From: Natrinema sp031626495 | Lineage (GTDB): Archaea > Halobacteriota > Halobacteria > Halobacteriales > Natrialbaceae | Length of the DNA stretch: 64,000 nt | NCBI RefSeq assembly: GCF_031626495.1 | Contig: NZ_JAMQOJ010000003.1 | Span: 1 to 64,000, forward strand | Direction: 5' to 3' | Part shown: in pieces, positions 7,621 through 16,226 of the stretch | Numbering within the stretch: the stretch's first letter is position 1 | Layout: each line of letters starts with the position of its first letter | Translations under genes and position numbers: made by a program | The notes under the pieces: model-generated | Database searches by the model: none | Seen by the model: only the letters and a program-made list of their open reading frames with translations | Told to the model about the DNA's origin: nothing

Positions 7621-10600
7621 TTATTCGTCTTCGGTGGTCGTTCCGAAGGTGAACACGTCCTCGCTCTCGGCCGCGCCGTCCGTGTCGTCTCCATCGTCGT
7701 CGCTTTCGGAGTCGTCAGTCGCGGCCGCGTTCGCACTCGAGTCGTCGTCGCCGTCGCTGCTCTGGTCGGCCGCGTCAGCCGCCGCTTGTGTGTCAGGTTC
7801 AGCGTCGGCGTCACCCGGTTCGCTGTCGCCCGGCCCGAGCGGCTGTGCGGCCGCGTCGTCGGCATCAGCCGTCGGTTCGTCCGTGGATTCGTCGTGCGTC
7901 ACGTCGTCAGCTTCGGCGTCGTCCACGAGCGAGTCGACCGCAGTGTCGTCGGCGGACGCCGTCGCGTCCGACTCCTCGCCGATCGGATCAGTCGACTCGG
8001 TCGGCGCGGCGGAACCCTGATCGCCGTCCTCGAGGCCGAGGATCTCGTCCGCACCGAGCTCGGCGTTCTGGCTGTCGGTTGCGGACGCGTCCGTCGCCTC
8101 GCGAGCCGCGTCGTCGGTCGCCGGCCCGGCTTCGAGCGGTTCGTCGCTCGAGCCAGCCTCGACTGCGTCGGTCGCCGGCTGATCGGTGTCGAGTTCGTCG
8201 CCGGCCGGTGTCTCCCCGATATCGAGTCCGGCGTCGGTGCCATCGTCGAACGCGGCCGGTGCATCCGCGCCGGTTTCGTCGGTATCGGCGTCGGCATCGA
8301 ACGTAATCCCGCGGCCCTGATCGGTCGCGTCGTCGCCAGCGTCCGCGTCGACGTGGAACTGCGACTCGGTCGGTAGCTCCTCGTCGGCGTCGAACGACGA
8401 CGTGAGATCGACATCCTCGCGGTCGACGTCGGTGTCGAACAGGTCGAGCGCTTCGGACAGCTGTGCGGCCTGCTGGGAGAGGCTCGAGGCGGACTTCGTC
8501 ACTTCGGTCAGTGCGGTGGTCTGCTCTTCGGCTGCAGCGGCGACGTTCTCCGCCTCGGAGGTCGTCTCGTCGGAGATCGTCGCTGCGTCGTCGACCATCG
8601 CGACGACTTCCTGGGTGGAGGCCGCCTGCTCTTCGGTCGCTGCGGAGATCTCCTGGACGCCCACGTTGGTTTCCTGGGCGAGTTCGGCGATCTCTTCGAG
8701 CGCCTTGACCGCTTCCTCGACCTGCTCGCTGGCGTTTTCGATGTCGTCACTCGTGCCTTCGACCTCGGCAGCGGACTCTTCGGTCCGATCGCGGATCGCC
8801 TCGAGCCGGTCTTCTGCCTCGTCGGCCGCCTGCGCGACGTCCTCGGAGAGGGCTTTGACTTCCTTCGCGACGACGGAGAACCCTTCGTCGTCGCTGCTGC
8901 CGCCCGCGGAACGGGAGGCCTCGATGTTGGCGTTCAGCGCCAGCATGTTGGTCTGACGGGCGATCTCGGAAATCGTGTTGATCAGTTCGTCGATCTGCTG
9001 GACCTCCTCTTCGAGCCGACGGATCTCGGCGACGGCGCTGCCCGCTTCGGTCTCGATCTCCTCCATCGCGGTGATCGCTTCCTGGGCGGCTTCCTGCCCG
9101 TCTTGGCCGGTGTTGACGGTTTGCTCGGCGATGTCGGCCACCTCGTTCGAGGAGGCGGCGATCTCTTCGGTCGTCGTCGAGAGGGCGCTCATCTCCTGGT
9201 TGACCAACTGTAGCGACTCGTTCTGTCGGTCGGCACCGTCGGAAATCTCCTGGATGGAGCCGGTGACCTGCTGGGAGGCCGAACGGACCTCCTCGCTCGA
9301 GGCGGTCACCTGCTCGGAGGCGGTCGCGACGTCGGTCGCGAACCGGTTGAGCTCGGCGATGGTTCGCTCGATCTCGTCGAGCATGTCGTTGAAGTCCTCC
9401 CCGATCTGTTCCATCTGCTCGTTGTCGCTCTCGACGTTTGCGCGAGCAGTGAGATCGCCGTCCGCGGCAGCCCCCATGACTGCACAGTACTCGGCGGCTT
9501 TCTCCTCGAGGTGGTCGTTGATCTCCTGAACGCGTTCGCGTTCGCGTTCGGCCTCCTCGCGGGCGGCCTCGGCTTCCCGAATCTGTTCGCGCAACGCGTC
9601 ACGCATCGAGTCGAAGCCGTTGTAGAGCCGGCCGATGTTGTCGATCCGTTTGGTCTCGAGGTCGACGTCGAGGTTCCCCTTCTCCATCTCGGCGGCTTTG
9701 CCGGTGAGGCGGTCGATCGAGACGGCCGTGTTGCGTCCGAGAACGGCACCGACCGCACCGATCATGAGGACGCCGAGGATCGTCGCGTAGATACCGTATT
9801 GGTTAATCGTGTTGACGAACCCGAGCGCCTGGCCGGCGGGCTCGTGGGTCACGACGACCCAGTCGGTCCCGAACACGCGCGCGGAACTCGTGACGTATTC
9901 GTCACTATCGAACTCGTATGCGCCGCCGAAGCTCAGCGACGAGCCGGAGATTCGCGACGTGGTCGCCCCCTCGGTTCGGGCCGCCTCGAGGAAGCTCGTA
10001 TTGCCGCCGTACGTGGTGCCGAGCGTCGCGTGGCTGTGGTCGCCGCCGTCGCCGTGAGAGTCCCCTTCACCGTGGTGGCTTTCGGCCCCGTATCCGGCGT
10101 TGTCGAGCATGATCTCGTTGTCACCGTCGACGACCATCGTCGTGACGCCCTCTTTGTCCTGTAGCTGGTTCGCGTACGCCTCGAGGTCGGCCGTGTAGAC
10201 GATCGCACGGTTCTCGTTCGCGGCGGAAATCTGGACGTAGGTGATGACGGTAGTGTTCTGTCCGAACTCGCCCTGCGCGACGTAGGCGTCCGAAACCCAG
10301 GGGACGTTCGCCGTCGCCTGCGAGTAGGCCTCGCTCGGGACGTTGTTCAGTTCGCTGGTCGGCACGCCGCGGTAGGCTCCGTTGGTGCTGGCGGTCACCG
10401 TCTCGTTGGTGAGGTCGACGTAGGAGATATCGAACGTGTCCGTATCGAGGTGTTCCTGCCAGTCGAGGAACCGGTGTTGGATCGCTTGCGGATCGTCACT
10501 GGCGACGACGTCCGATCTGACGATCGACCCGACCGTATGTTCGTTCTGCTCGTTCCACATCTGCAGACTCTGTGCTTCCTGACTGGCCGAAGACGCGTGA

Positions 10601-10758
10601 TCGGTCTGGACGCGATCCTCGACTTGGTTAGTGATTCCTGCAGTTGCCCCGTATCCGATCAGGCCGACCGACAGCCCGAGAATAAGCAGCGCGATCCCGA
10701 ACTTGACCGCGTACCTGCGTCGGATAGCTGTCGGTACCAATCGTCTAGCGATATCCAT
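7621..10758 (-). CDS. Methyl-accepting chemotaxis transducer (Htr) with His-rich sensor loop and long acidic tail
   Basis: A 1045-residue receptor. It has a first membrane segment at about 17-37, an extracytoplasmic dCache-like sensor domain at about 40-312, and a second membrane segment at about 320-341. HAMP domains follow (about 342-395 and 425-475), then a signalling coiled coil to about 770. The tip region around 598-635 contains EIARQTNMLALNANIEAS and the CheA/CheW-binding turn. The sensor domain carries a His/Asp/Gly-rich loop at about 227-243. Beyond 775, about 270 residues are Asp/Glu/Ala/Thr-rich and low complexity, ending in EDVFTFGTTTEDE; this tail is unusual for the family. It is divergent from three substrate-binding lipoprotein genes, as in the BasB/BasT and CosB/CosT pairs of Halobacterium. 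No CheA/CheW/CheY gene is in the window. Confidence 0.95.
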   Translation of the reverse strand: MDIARRLVPTAIRRRYAVKFGIALLILGLSVGLIGYGATAGITNQVEDRVQTDHASSASQEAQSLQMWNEQNEHTVGSIVRSDVVASDDPQAIQHRFLDWQEHLDTDTFDISYVDLTNETVTASTNGAYRGVPTSELNNVPSEAYSQATANVPWVSDAYVAQGEFGQNTTVITYVQISAANENRAIVYTADLEAYANQLQDKEGVTTMVVDGDNEIMLDNAGYGAESHHGEGDSHGDGGDHSHATLGTTYGGNTSFLEAARTEGATTSRISGSSLSFGGAYEFDSDEYVTSSARVFGTDWVVVTHEPAGQALGFVNTINQYGIYATILGVLMIGAVGAVLGRNTAVSIDRLTGKAAEMEKGNLDVDLETKRIDNIGRLYNGFDSMRDALREQIREAEAAREEAERERERVQEINDHLEEKAAEYCAVMGAAADGDLTARANVESDNEQMEQIGEDFNDMLDEIERTIAELNRFATDVATASEQVTASSEEVRSASQQVTGSIQEISDGADRQNESLQLVNQEMSALSTTTEEIAASSNEVADIAEQTVNTGQDGQEAAQEAITAMEEIETEAGSAVAEIRRLEEEVQQIDELINTISEIARQTNMLALNANIEASRSAGGSSDDEGFSVVAKEVKALSEDVAQAADEAEDRLEAIRDRTEESAAEVEGTSDDIENASEQVEEAVKALEEIAELAQETNVGVQEISAATEEQAASTQEVVAMVDDAATISDETTSEAENVAAAAEEQTTALTEVTKSASSLSQQAAQLSEALDLFDTDVDREDVDLTSSFDADEELPTESQFHVDADAGDDATDQGRGITFDADADTDETGADAPAAFDDGTDAGLDIGETPAGDELDTDQPATDAVEAGSSDEPLEAGPATDDAAREATDASATDSQNAELGADEILGLEDGDQGSAAPTESTDPIGEESDATASADDTAVDSLVDDAEADDVTHDESTDEPTADADDAAAQPLGPGDSEPGDADAEPDTQAAADAADQSSDGDDDSSANAAATDDSESDDDGDDTDGAAESEDVFTFGTTTEDE

Positions 10759-10783
10759 CGATAGAACACGCGTGATGTTGTCA

Positions 10784-10796
10784 CTACATAAATGAT
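10784..10796 (-). promoter_or_regulatory. Predicted TATA box of the transducer gene
   Basis: On the minus strand the sequence reads CATTTATGTAG here, about 30 bp upstream of the transducer ATG at 10758. The spacing fits a leaderless or nearly leaderless archaeal transcript. The prediction rests on motif and distance only. Confidence 0.45.
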
Positions 10797-11150
10797 GTTC
10801 CGCGGTTATCGGAGTTGATAATCGAGAGACGGGAGGTACTACGAGCCACCGACATGTATTAAGAGATTAATGAAGGTAATTTGGGTATTTGTCGCTGCTC
10901 TTCGCTTGGGTCTGCATTCTCGACGAATCTCACCCGTTTTCGCGATTCGTGACGGTGAGCCTTCGGCCCGGATGTCCTTCCCGAGTGCTGCTCTTTCCTC
11001 GCTTCCGCTCATCGTCGCGCCAGTACGCGTTCATTCTCACTTATATGTTAATACTATTATCGTCTATTCGTCCAATATATACCAGAATACAGCACCATAT
11101 GTTCGATATACGTGCCTAACTTCAATTCATTCTATCCACGAATTGTAAAC
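10797..11150. other. Non-coding gap between divergent transducer and binding-protein genes
   Basis: This stretch is AT-richer than its surroundings and holds no credible gene; the open frames in it have atypical composition and no family resemblance. It is expected to carry the divergent promoters and any operators of the transducer and the first lipoprotein gene. I see no strong inverted repeat. Confidence 0.5.
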
Positions 11151-11162
11151 TATCCAAAACTC

Positions 11163-11171
11163 TTAAACAGT
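11163..11171 (+). promoter_or_regulatory. Predicted TATA box of the first binding-protein gene
   Basis: TTAAACAGT ends 22 bp before the ATG at 11193, a leaderless spacing. It is a weaker version of the TTAAGATAT box found in front of the second and third paralogues, and it supports choosing ATG 11193 over the upstream ATG at 11112, which lies before the box. Confidence 0.5.
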
Positions 11172-11192
11172 GGTGAGTTTACGTCTGATAGT

Positions 11193-12545
11193 ATGGGGAA
11201 ACCTACATCTTCGACAGTAAACGAACGTCTCTCTCCGCTAAGTACCCTCTCGCAGGACCCGAATCGGCGTCGTTTCCTCAAATCTACGGCCGGCGGTGCG
11301 GCGAGTCTCACGCTCGCCGGCTGCCTAGATACGGCCACTAGTCTCGCCGGCGGTAGCGGCGACGTCGACCCGGTCACGATCGGCGTTCTCGCGCCGAATC
11401 CGGACAGCGACTTTATCGGCCAGTCGATGGCGCGCGCAGCACAGGTCGCCGTCGACACCCTCAACGAAAACGGCGGGGTTCTCGGTAGAGACGTCGAACT
11501 CGTCGTCGGCGACACGAACTCGAGTCCGCTCGAGGCGCGTCGCCAGTATCAGCGGCTCATTCTCGAAGAGAACGCTGACGTCACGGTTGGCGTCTTCGCC
11601 AGCGCGGCACTCGAGAACATCATGGGCGACATCGCCGAACAGCAGACGCTCCACCTCACCTCTGGCTCGGCGACGACGACGCCGAGTCGGCTGATCGCCG
11701 AGGACTACGACCGATACAAATATCACTTCCGCGTGGGTCCGGGAAACAACCGCGATCTCGCTCGGACACAGATTAACTTCTTGGACGATATGGGGACCGA
11801 GATCGGCTGGAACTCGATCGCGCTCCTCGCGGAGGACTACGAGTGGACCGAGGGGCCGTGGGAGGTGTACCAGAACCGGCTCTCGAGTACCGGCGTCGAC
11901 GCCGTGATGCAAGAGCGGTATCCGGCGGCGATCGACGACTTCTCGAGTCTCTACAACGAGGCCGAAGCAGCGGGTGCGGATGCGGTGTTTATTTCGACAG
12001 CACATACCGGGAACGCCGCGTTGCTCGACTGGTCGTACCCGAACCGTCCCGAACGCCCGCCTCGACCCCGAGGGTTCGCGTTCGGGGGCATCCACGTCCC
12101 GATGCAGTTGCCGAATTACTACCGGCAAACGGGTGGAGCATGTCGTTTCGGAGTCGCCTCGACCAGTGCGACAGCACAGAGCGAATTCTCGGGTACACAA
12201 GAATTCGTCTCGGCCTACCAGAACGCATACGACGGTGACAAGCCCGTCTATACGGGATACCACACCTACGATGCGGTCTCGCTGTTCGCCCAGATAGCCG
12301 AACGAGAAGGAACGCTCGATTCCGAGAAACTAATCCCCGCGCTCGAGAACGTTTCGTACGACGGCGTGGCCGGGACGGTCGAGTTCTACGGTCGCGACCA
12401 CGAGTACCCGCACGACCTTCGGTACGTCGACGACGAGTGGCTCTACTTCCAGTGGCAGGAGAACGACGAGGGCGGGGGCGTACAGGAGATCATCTGGCCC
12501 GAGAAAGAGGCGACCAGCGAGTACATCCCTCCGGTCTGGCTCTGA
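11193..12545 (+). CDS. Tat lipoprotein, branched-chain amino acid/amide-type substrate-binding protein, copy 1
   Basis: A 450-residue extracytoplasmic ligand-binding protein of the Peripla_BP_5/6 type (UrtA/AmiC/LivJ fold). It starts with a twin-arginine signal (NRRRFLKSTAGG) followed by the lipobox LAGC, so it should be exported folded and anchored by lipid. The mature part begins with VTIGVLAPNPDSDFIGQSM and continues with VVGDTNSSPLEARRQYQRL, the hallmark start of this family; the C-terminus has FQWQENDEGGGVQEIIWPE. Two further paralogues follow in tandem. No ABC permease or ATPase is near, so a role as ligand receptor for the divergent transducer is at least as likely as transport. The ligand (amide, urea or amino acid) is unknown. 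Confidence 0.9.
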   Translation: MGKPTSSTVNERLSPLSTLSQDPNRRRFLKSTAGGAASLTLAGCLDTATSLAGGSGDVDPVTIGVLAPNPDSDFIGQSMARAAQVAVDTLNENGGVLGRDVELVVGDTNSSPLEARRQYQRLILEENADVTVGVFASAALENIMGDIAEQQTLHLTSGSATTTPSRLIAEDYDRYKYHFRVGPGNNRDLARTQINFLDDMGTEIGWNSIALLAEDYEWTEGPWEVYQNRLSSTGVDAVMQERYPAAIDDFSSLYNEAEAAGADAVFISTAHTGNAALLDWSYPNRPERPPRPRGFAFGGIHVPMQLPNYYRQTGGACRFGVASTSATAQSEFSGTQEFVSAYQNAYDGDKPVYTGYHTYDAVSLFAQIAEREGTLDSEKLIPALENVSYDGVAGTVEFYGRDHEYPHDLRYVDDEWLYFQWQENDEGGGVQEIIWPEKEATSEYIPPVWL

Positions 12546-12751
12546 CGGAACGATAGGGTTCGCCGACTCTGTCGGTCGGCGCTCGAATCCGTCGGACCGA
12601 ACGGTTCAATCCAAGTCGAAATGCCCTATTTCGTTCCTCTTCGCACTGCTCCGTTTAGAGGTCTGTATACCCGTTCTCGAGGAAATATATTCAGTGTGTC
12701 ATTTCGAGCAATGGTTGTTGAGATATAATGTATGGTGCTCTTCCACAACCA

Positions 12752-12760
12752 TTAAGATAT
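12752..12760 (+). promoter_or_regulatory. TATA box of the second binding-protein gene
   Basis: TTAAGATAT ends exactly 24 bp before the chosen ATG at 12784. The same nine bases at the same distance precede the third paralogue. This supports separate promoters for each copy and leaderless transcripts, and rules against the upstream in-frame ATG at 12694. Confidence 0.6.
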
Positions 12761-12783
12761 GTAGGGAGAGACGACAGTGCAGT

Positions 12784-14112
12784 ATGCCTGAACGCGCGCG
12801 TCGCAGCGGGAACGCGGATACCGGCTCCGTTTCCGATGCACGACTGGGTGCTCCGGATCGGCGAACGCTCCTCAAAACGACGGCAGCCGGCGCTGCGGCG
12901 GTCTCAGCTGCGGGCTGTCTCGAGACGGCTGGGTCGATCGTCGGAAGCGACGACGTTGAACCGGTGACGGTCGGGGTTCTCGCACCGAATCCGGACAGCG
13001 ACTCCATCGGCCGGTCGATCGTTCAGGGTGCACGGATCGCCGTCGACGAACTGGGGAAGATTAACGGCCGCGACGTGGAGATGGTGGTCGGCGACACCAA
13101 TTCGAGTCCACAGGAGGCTCGCCGTCAGTATCAGCGGCTCGTCCTCGAGGAGGGTGCCGACGTCACGGTCGGCATCTCCACGAGCGAGGCGCTCGTCCCG
13201 CTGATGGAAGACATCGCCGAGCAGGGGACGCTCCACCTCACGGCCGGGTCGGCGACGACGACGGCCAGTCAAAAGGTAAACGAGGAGTACGAGAAGTACA
13301 AGTACCACTTCCGCGTCGGCCCGGTCAACGGTTCGAACCTCGCGCAGGCCCAGATCGAGTTTCTGACCGAGAAGGGGGACGATATCGGCTGGGACTCCAT
13401 CGCCGTGCTCGCCGAAGACTACGACTGGACCGAGGGGCTGTGGGCGTTCTATCAGAGCCGCTTCAGTGACCTCGACATCGACGTGACGATGTGGGACCGG
13501 TATCCGCCGGCGACCGACGATTTCTCCTCGATCTACGACGATGTCGAGGCGTCAGGTGCTGATGCGGCGTTCATCTCGACGGCTCACACCGGTACCAACG
13601 CCATACTCGACTGGGGACCGGCGGAGCGGGAGTTCGCCTTCGGCGGCATTCACGTTCCGATGCAGCTCCCATCGTACTACCGGATGACTGACGGCGCGTG
13701 CCGGTTCGCCGTCGGCTACGCCAGCGCCACGGCGACGAGCGAACTCACCGACAAGACGCAGCCGTTCGTCGAGTCGTACCAGAACAGGTACGGTGGGCAG
13801 AGCCCCGTCTACACCGGCTTCATCGCGTACGACGCGATCAAACTGTTTGCAGACGCCGCCGGGCGGGCCGGGACGGTCGACTCCGAGACGCTGGTCGGCA
13901 CGCTCGAGGATACCAGCTTCACCGGAACGACTGGTACGATCGCGTTCCACGAGCCGGACCACCAATTCGCTCACGACGTCATCTACGGGGAGGAGAACGT
14001 CCACCCCATCTACTTCCAGTGGCAGGAGACCGACGAGGGCGAGGGGGTCCAGGAGGTCATCTGGCCCGATCAGCATTCGTCCGCCGAGTACGTCGATCCG
14101 AACTGGTTCTAG
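12784..14112 (+). CDS. Tat lipoprotein substrate-binding protein, copy 2
   Basis: A 442-residue paralogue of the flanking genes. The signal contains RRTLLKTTAAG and the lipobox AAGC. The mature part opens with VTVGVLAPNPDSDSIGRSI and has VVGDTNSSPQEARRQYQRL. It differs from copies 1 and 3 in many ligand-facing positions, for example NGSNLAQAQIEFLTEKGDD in the second lobe, where copies 1 and 3 have forms of N-x-DL-x-RTQ. This suggests a different ligand preference. A 238-bp gap separates it from copy 1 and it has its own promoter box, so the copies are probably not one simple operon. Confidence 0.9.
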   Translation: MPERARRSGNADTGSVSDARLGAPDRRTLLKTTAAGAAAVSAAGCLETAGSIVGSDDVEPVTVGVLAPNPDSDSIGRSIVQGARIAVDELGKINGRDVEMVVGDTNSSPQEARRQYQRLVLEEGADVTVGISTSEALVPLMEDIAEQGTLHLTAGSATTTASQKVNEEYEKYKYHFRVGPVNGSNLAQAQIEFLTEKGDDIGWDSIAVLAEDYDWTEGLWAFYQSRFSDLDIDVTMWDRYPPATDDFSSIYDDVEASGADAAFISTAHTGTNAILDWGPAEREFAFGGIHVPMQLPSYYRMTDGACRFAVGYASATATSELTDKTQPFVESYQNRYGGQSPVYTGFIAYDAIKLFADAAGRAGTVDSETLVGTLEDTSFTGTTGTIAFHEPDHQFAHDVIYGEENVHPIYFQWQETDEGEGVQEVIWPDQHSSAEYVDPNWF

Positions 14113-14303
14113 GGGCTGTTCCAGGGGCACTCGTGGGGGAGCGACGGTTCCGCGACGGCTCTCGCCGAGAACTGCGTTGATTTCGTTAGGCGTGGTCACT
14201 CCAGTAGCGATGTGTCCGGTTCTGATCGGCTTTCCAACTGGTCTGCAGCCATTTCTAGCATGTTGATTGCTACCACCCACTCTTTGGTAAGTTGCCACAA
14301 ATG

Positions 14304-14312
14304 TTAAGATAT
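14304..14312 (+). promoter_or_regulatory. TATA box of the third binding-protein gene
   Basis: TTAAGATAT ends 24 bp before the ATG at 14336, the same box and spacing as in front of copy 2. A nearer ATG at 14323 runs into a stop after six codons, so 14336 is the start. Confidence 0.6.
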
Positions 14313-14335
14313 CGAAGGCAAAATGACTGGTCGAG

Positions 14336-15670
14336 ATGCATGAATGTGGTGGGGCTGATGACGAACCAAGCCTCGCGACCGACCAACGGACTCGACGAAG
14401 CGGTCTCCAGCGACGACACGTCCTCGCGACGGCCGGCAGCGCGGCCAGCCTCTCGACCGCCGGGTGTTTAGGGACGCTCGGCTCGATCGCCGGGGGATCC
14501 GGGAGCGAGGACCCGATCACGATCGGGGTTCTCGCGCCGAACCCGGACAGCGACTTCATCGGTCGATCGATGGTACGCGGTGCACAGGTCGCCGTCAACG
14601 AACTGCAGAATTCGGGAGGAATCAACGGTCGAGATGTCGAGATGGTCGTCGGCGACACGAACTCGAGTCCGCTCGAGGCGCGTCGCCAGTATCAGCGGCT
14701 CATCCTCGAAGAAGATGCGGACGTTACGGTCGGTGTCTTCGCCAGTGAATCGCTGATGGCTCTCATGGACGACATCGCAGAGCAGGAGACGATTCATCTC
14801 ACGTCCGGTGCGGCGACGGCGGAGGCGAGTCGACTGGTCAGCGAGCAGTACGACAAGTACAAGTATCACTTCCGTGCGGGGCCGACGAACAACTACGACC
14901 TCGGCAGGACGCAGGTCGACTTCGTGGACGCGATGGGTCCCGAAATCGGCTGGAACTCCGTCGCCGTGCTGGTCGAGGATTACCAGTGGACCTCCGAGCC
15001 GTGGACGGTCTACCAGGACCGACTCGCGGACACGGGCGTCGACGTCGTGATGGAAGAACGGTATCCGCCGGCGACCGACGACTTTTCGGGAATATACGAC
15101 GAGGTTCAGGCGGCAGGGGCAGACGTGGCATTCACCACGATGGCCCACACCGGGACCGCCGCGCTGCTCGACTGGGTGACGCCCAGGCCGCGTCCGTTCG
15201 CGTTCGGCGGGATCCACGTCCCGATGCAGTTGCCGGGCTACTACGACATGGTCCGCGGTGCCTGCCGCTTCGGCGTCGGGCAGTCCAGCGCGACGGCGGA
15301 GAGCACGATCACCGAGAAGACACAGCCGTTCGTGCAAGCGTATCGGAACCAGTTCAGCGGAAACAATCCCGTCTACACGGGCTATCACGCGTACGACGCG
15401 ATCGATCTGTTCGCGAACAAAGTCGAGAAGACCGGCTCGCTCGACTCGGACGCCCTGATTCCGGAGCTGGAGGCCGCGTCGTTTACCGGGACCACCGGCA
15501 CGATCGAGTTCTACGACAAGGATCACGAGTTCGCCCACGACCTCAAGTACATAGAAGACGAGACCGTCTACTTCCAGTGGCAGGAGAACGACGAGGGCGA
15601 GGGTGTACAGGAGATCATCTATCCCGAGAAACACGCGACCTCGGAGTACATCGCGCCGCCCTGGCTCTGA
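14336..15670 (+). CDS. Tat lipoprotein substrate-binding protein, copy 3
   Basis: A 444-residue paralogue. The signal has RRHVLATAGS and the lipobox TAGC. The mature part contains ITIGVLAPNPDSDFIGRSM, VVGDTNSSPLEARRQYQRL, and near the C-terminus FQWQENDEGEGVQEIIYPE. It is closer to copy 1 than to copy 2, and shares with copy 1 a 59-bp stretch of identical DNA (see findings). It is followed by a T-run and then by the remains of an MFS gene on the other strand. The family binds amides, urea, short-chain or branched amino acids; the ligand here is unknown. Confidence 0.9.
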   Translation: MHECGGADDEPSLATDQRTRRSGLQRRHVLATAGSAASLSTAGCLGTLGSIAGGSGSEDPITIGVLAPNPDSDFIGRSMVRGAQVAVNELQNSGGINGRDVEMVVGDTNSSPLEARRQYQRLILEEDADVTVGVFASESLMALMDDIAEQETIHLTSGAATAEASRLVSEQYDKYKYHFRAGPTNNYDLGRTQVDFVDAMGPEIGWNSVAVLVEDYQWTSEPWTVYQDRLADTGVDVVMEERYPPATDDFSGIYDEVQAAGADVAFTTMAHTGTAALLDWVTPRPRPFAFGGIHVPMQLPGYYDMVRGACRFGVGQSSATAESTITEKTQPFVQAYRNQFSGNNPVYTGYHAYDAIDLFANKVEKTGSLDSDALIPELEAASFTGTTGTIEFYDKDHEFAHDLKYIEDETVYFQWQENDEGEGVQEIIYPEKHATSEYIAPPWL

Positions 15671-15681
15671 CTCCCGCAGCA

Positions 15682-15694
15682 GAGCGCCTTTTTT
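15682..15694 (+). terminator. T-rich terminator after the third binding-protein gene
   Basis: GAGCGCC followed by six T residues about 20 bp after the stop codon, typical of archaeal intrinsic termination. Confidence 0.45.
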
Positions 15695-15713
15695 CAGCCG
15701 TCCTTCGACGCCG

Positions 15714-16073
15714 TCAGTCGTCCGCGTTCGCCTCGAGCGTGTCTCCGACTGTCGTGAACCGACCACCGCCGACTACCAACGCGCTCGCGAGGAGCCCGCC
15801 TACAACCGCGAAGCTACCGATCACCGCGAAGAACAGCGTTTGCGAGAGTTCGCCCAGGACGAACCCGCCGACGGCGATGCTCGCCGAGCCGAATCCGAAC
15901 TCGGCGAGATAGGTGTAGCCGTAGGAGAGGCTGCGGGCGTCCGGCGGCGTGTAGACCGCGACGGCGTTCTGGTAGAACGGCTGGATGGCAAAGAGGAAGA
16001 AGCCGAGGAGCGCACAGAGTGTGACGATCGCGCGGCAGCGTCGCGGCCGCTGCGAGAGACGTTCGTCGACGCA
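15714..16073 (-). pseudogene. C-terminal relic of an MFS transporter
   Basis: The minus-strand frame from a TAA at 16074-16076 to a TGA at 15714-15716 is open for about 119 codons but has no ATG start. It encodes the last three membrane segments of an MFS permease: LCALLGFFLFAIQPFYQN, then YTPPDARSLSYGYTYLAEF, then LSQTLFFAVIGSFAVVGG, and ends in EANADD. The N-terminal nine or so segments are absent and nothing similar lies upstream of 16076. The gene has been truncated by deletion or insertion and should not make a working transporter. Confidence 0.75.
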
Positions 16074-16226
16074 TTACCGACGGAAACCATCTGATCGTAT
16101 TATCGGTACGAGCGAGTTACTGTATCCACGCCATGAAGAATGTCGACCGTTCGCGGCGGTAACCGGTTCGTATCGTTCGAATCGAGGTGGGCCAGTGACG
16201 GGTCCGCATGCGCGGCCTCCCTCGAG

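Noticed and set aside
10870..11148. 92-codon frame in the divergent promoter region
   Set aside because: Its composition is unlike haloarchaeal proteins (few acidic residues) and it overlaps the expected control region of the transducer and first lipoprotein genes.
11193..15670. Urea ABC transporter
   Set aside because: The three proteins resemble UrtA-like binding proteins, but no permease, ATPase or urease gene is present, so a transport operon is not supported.
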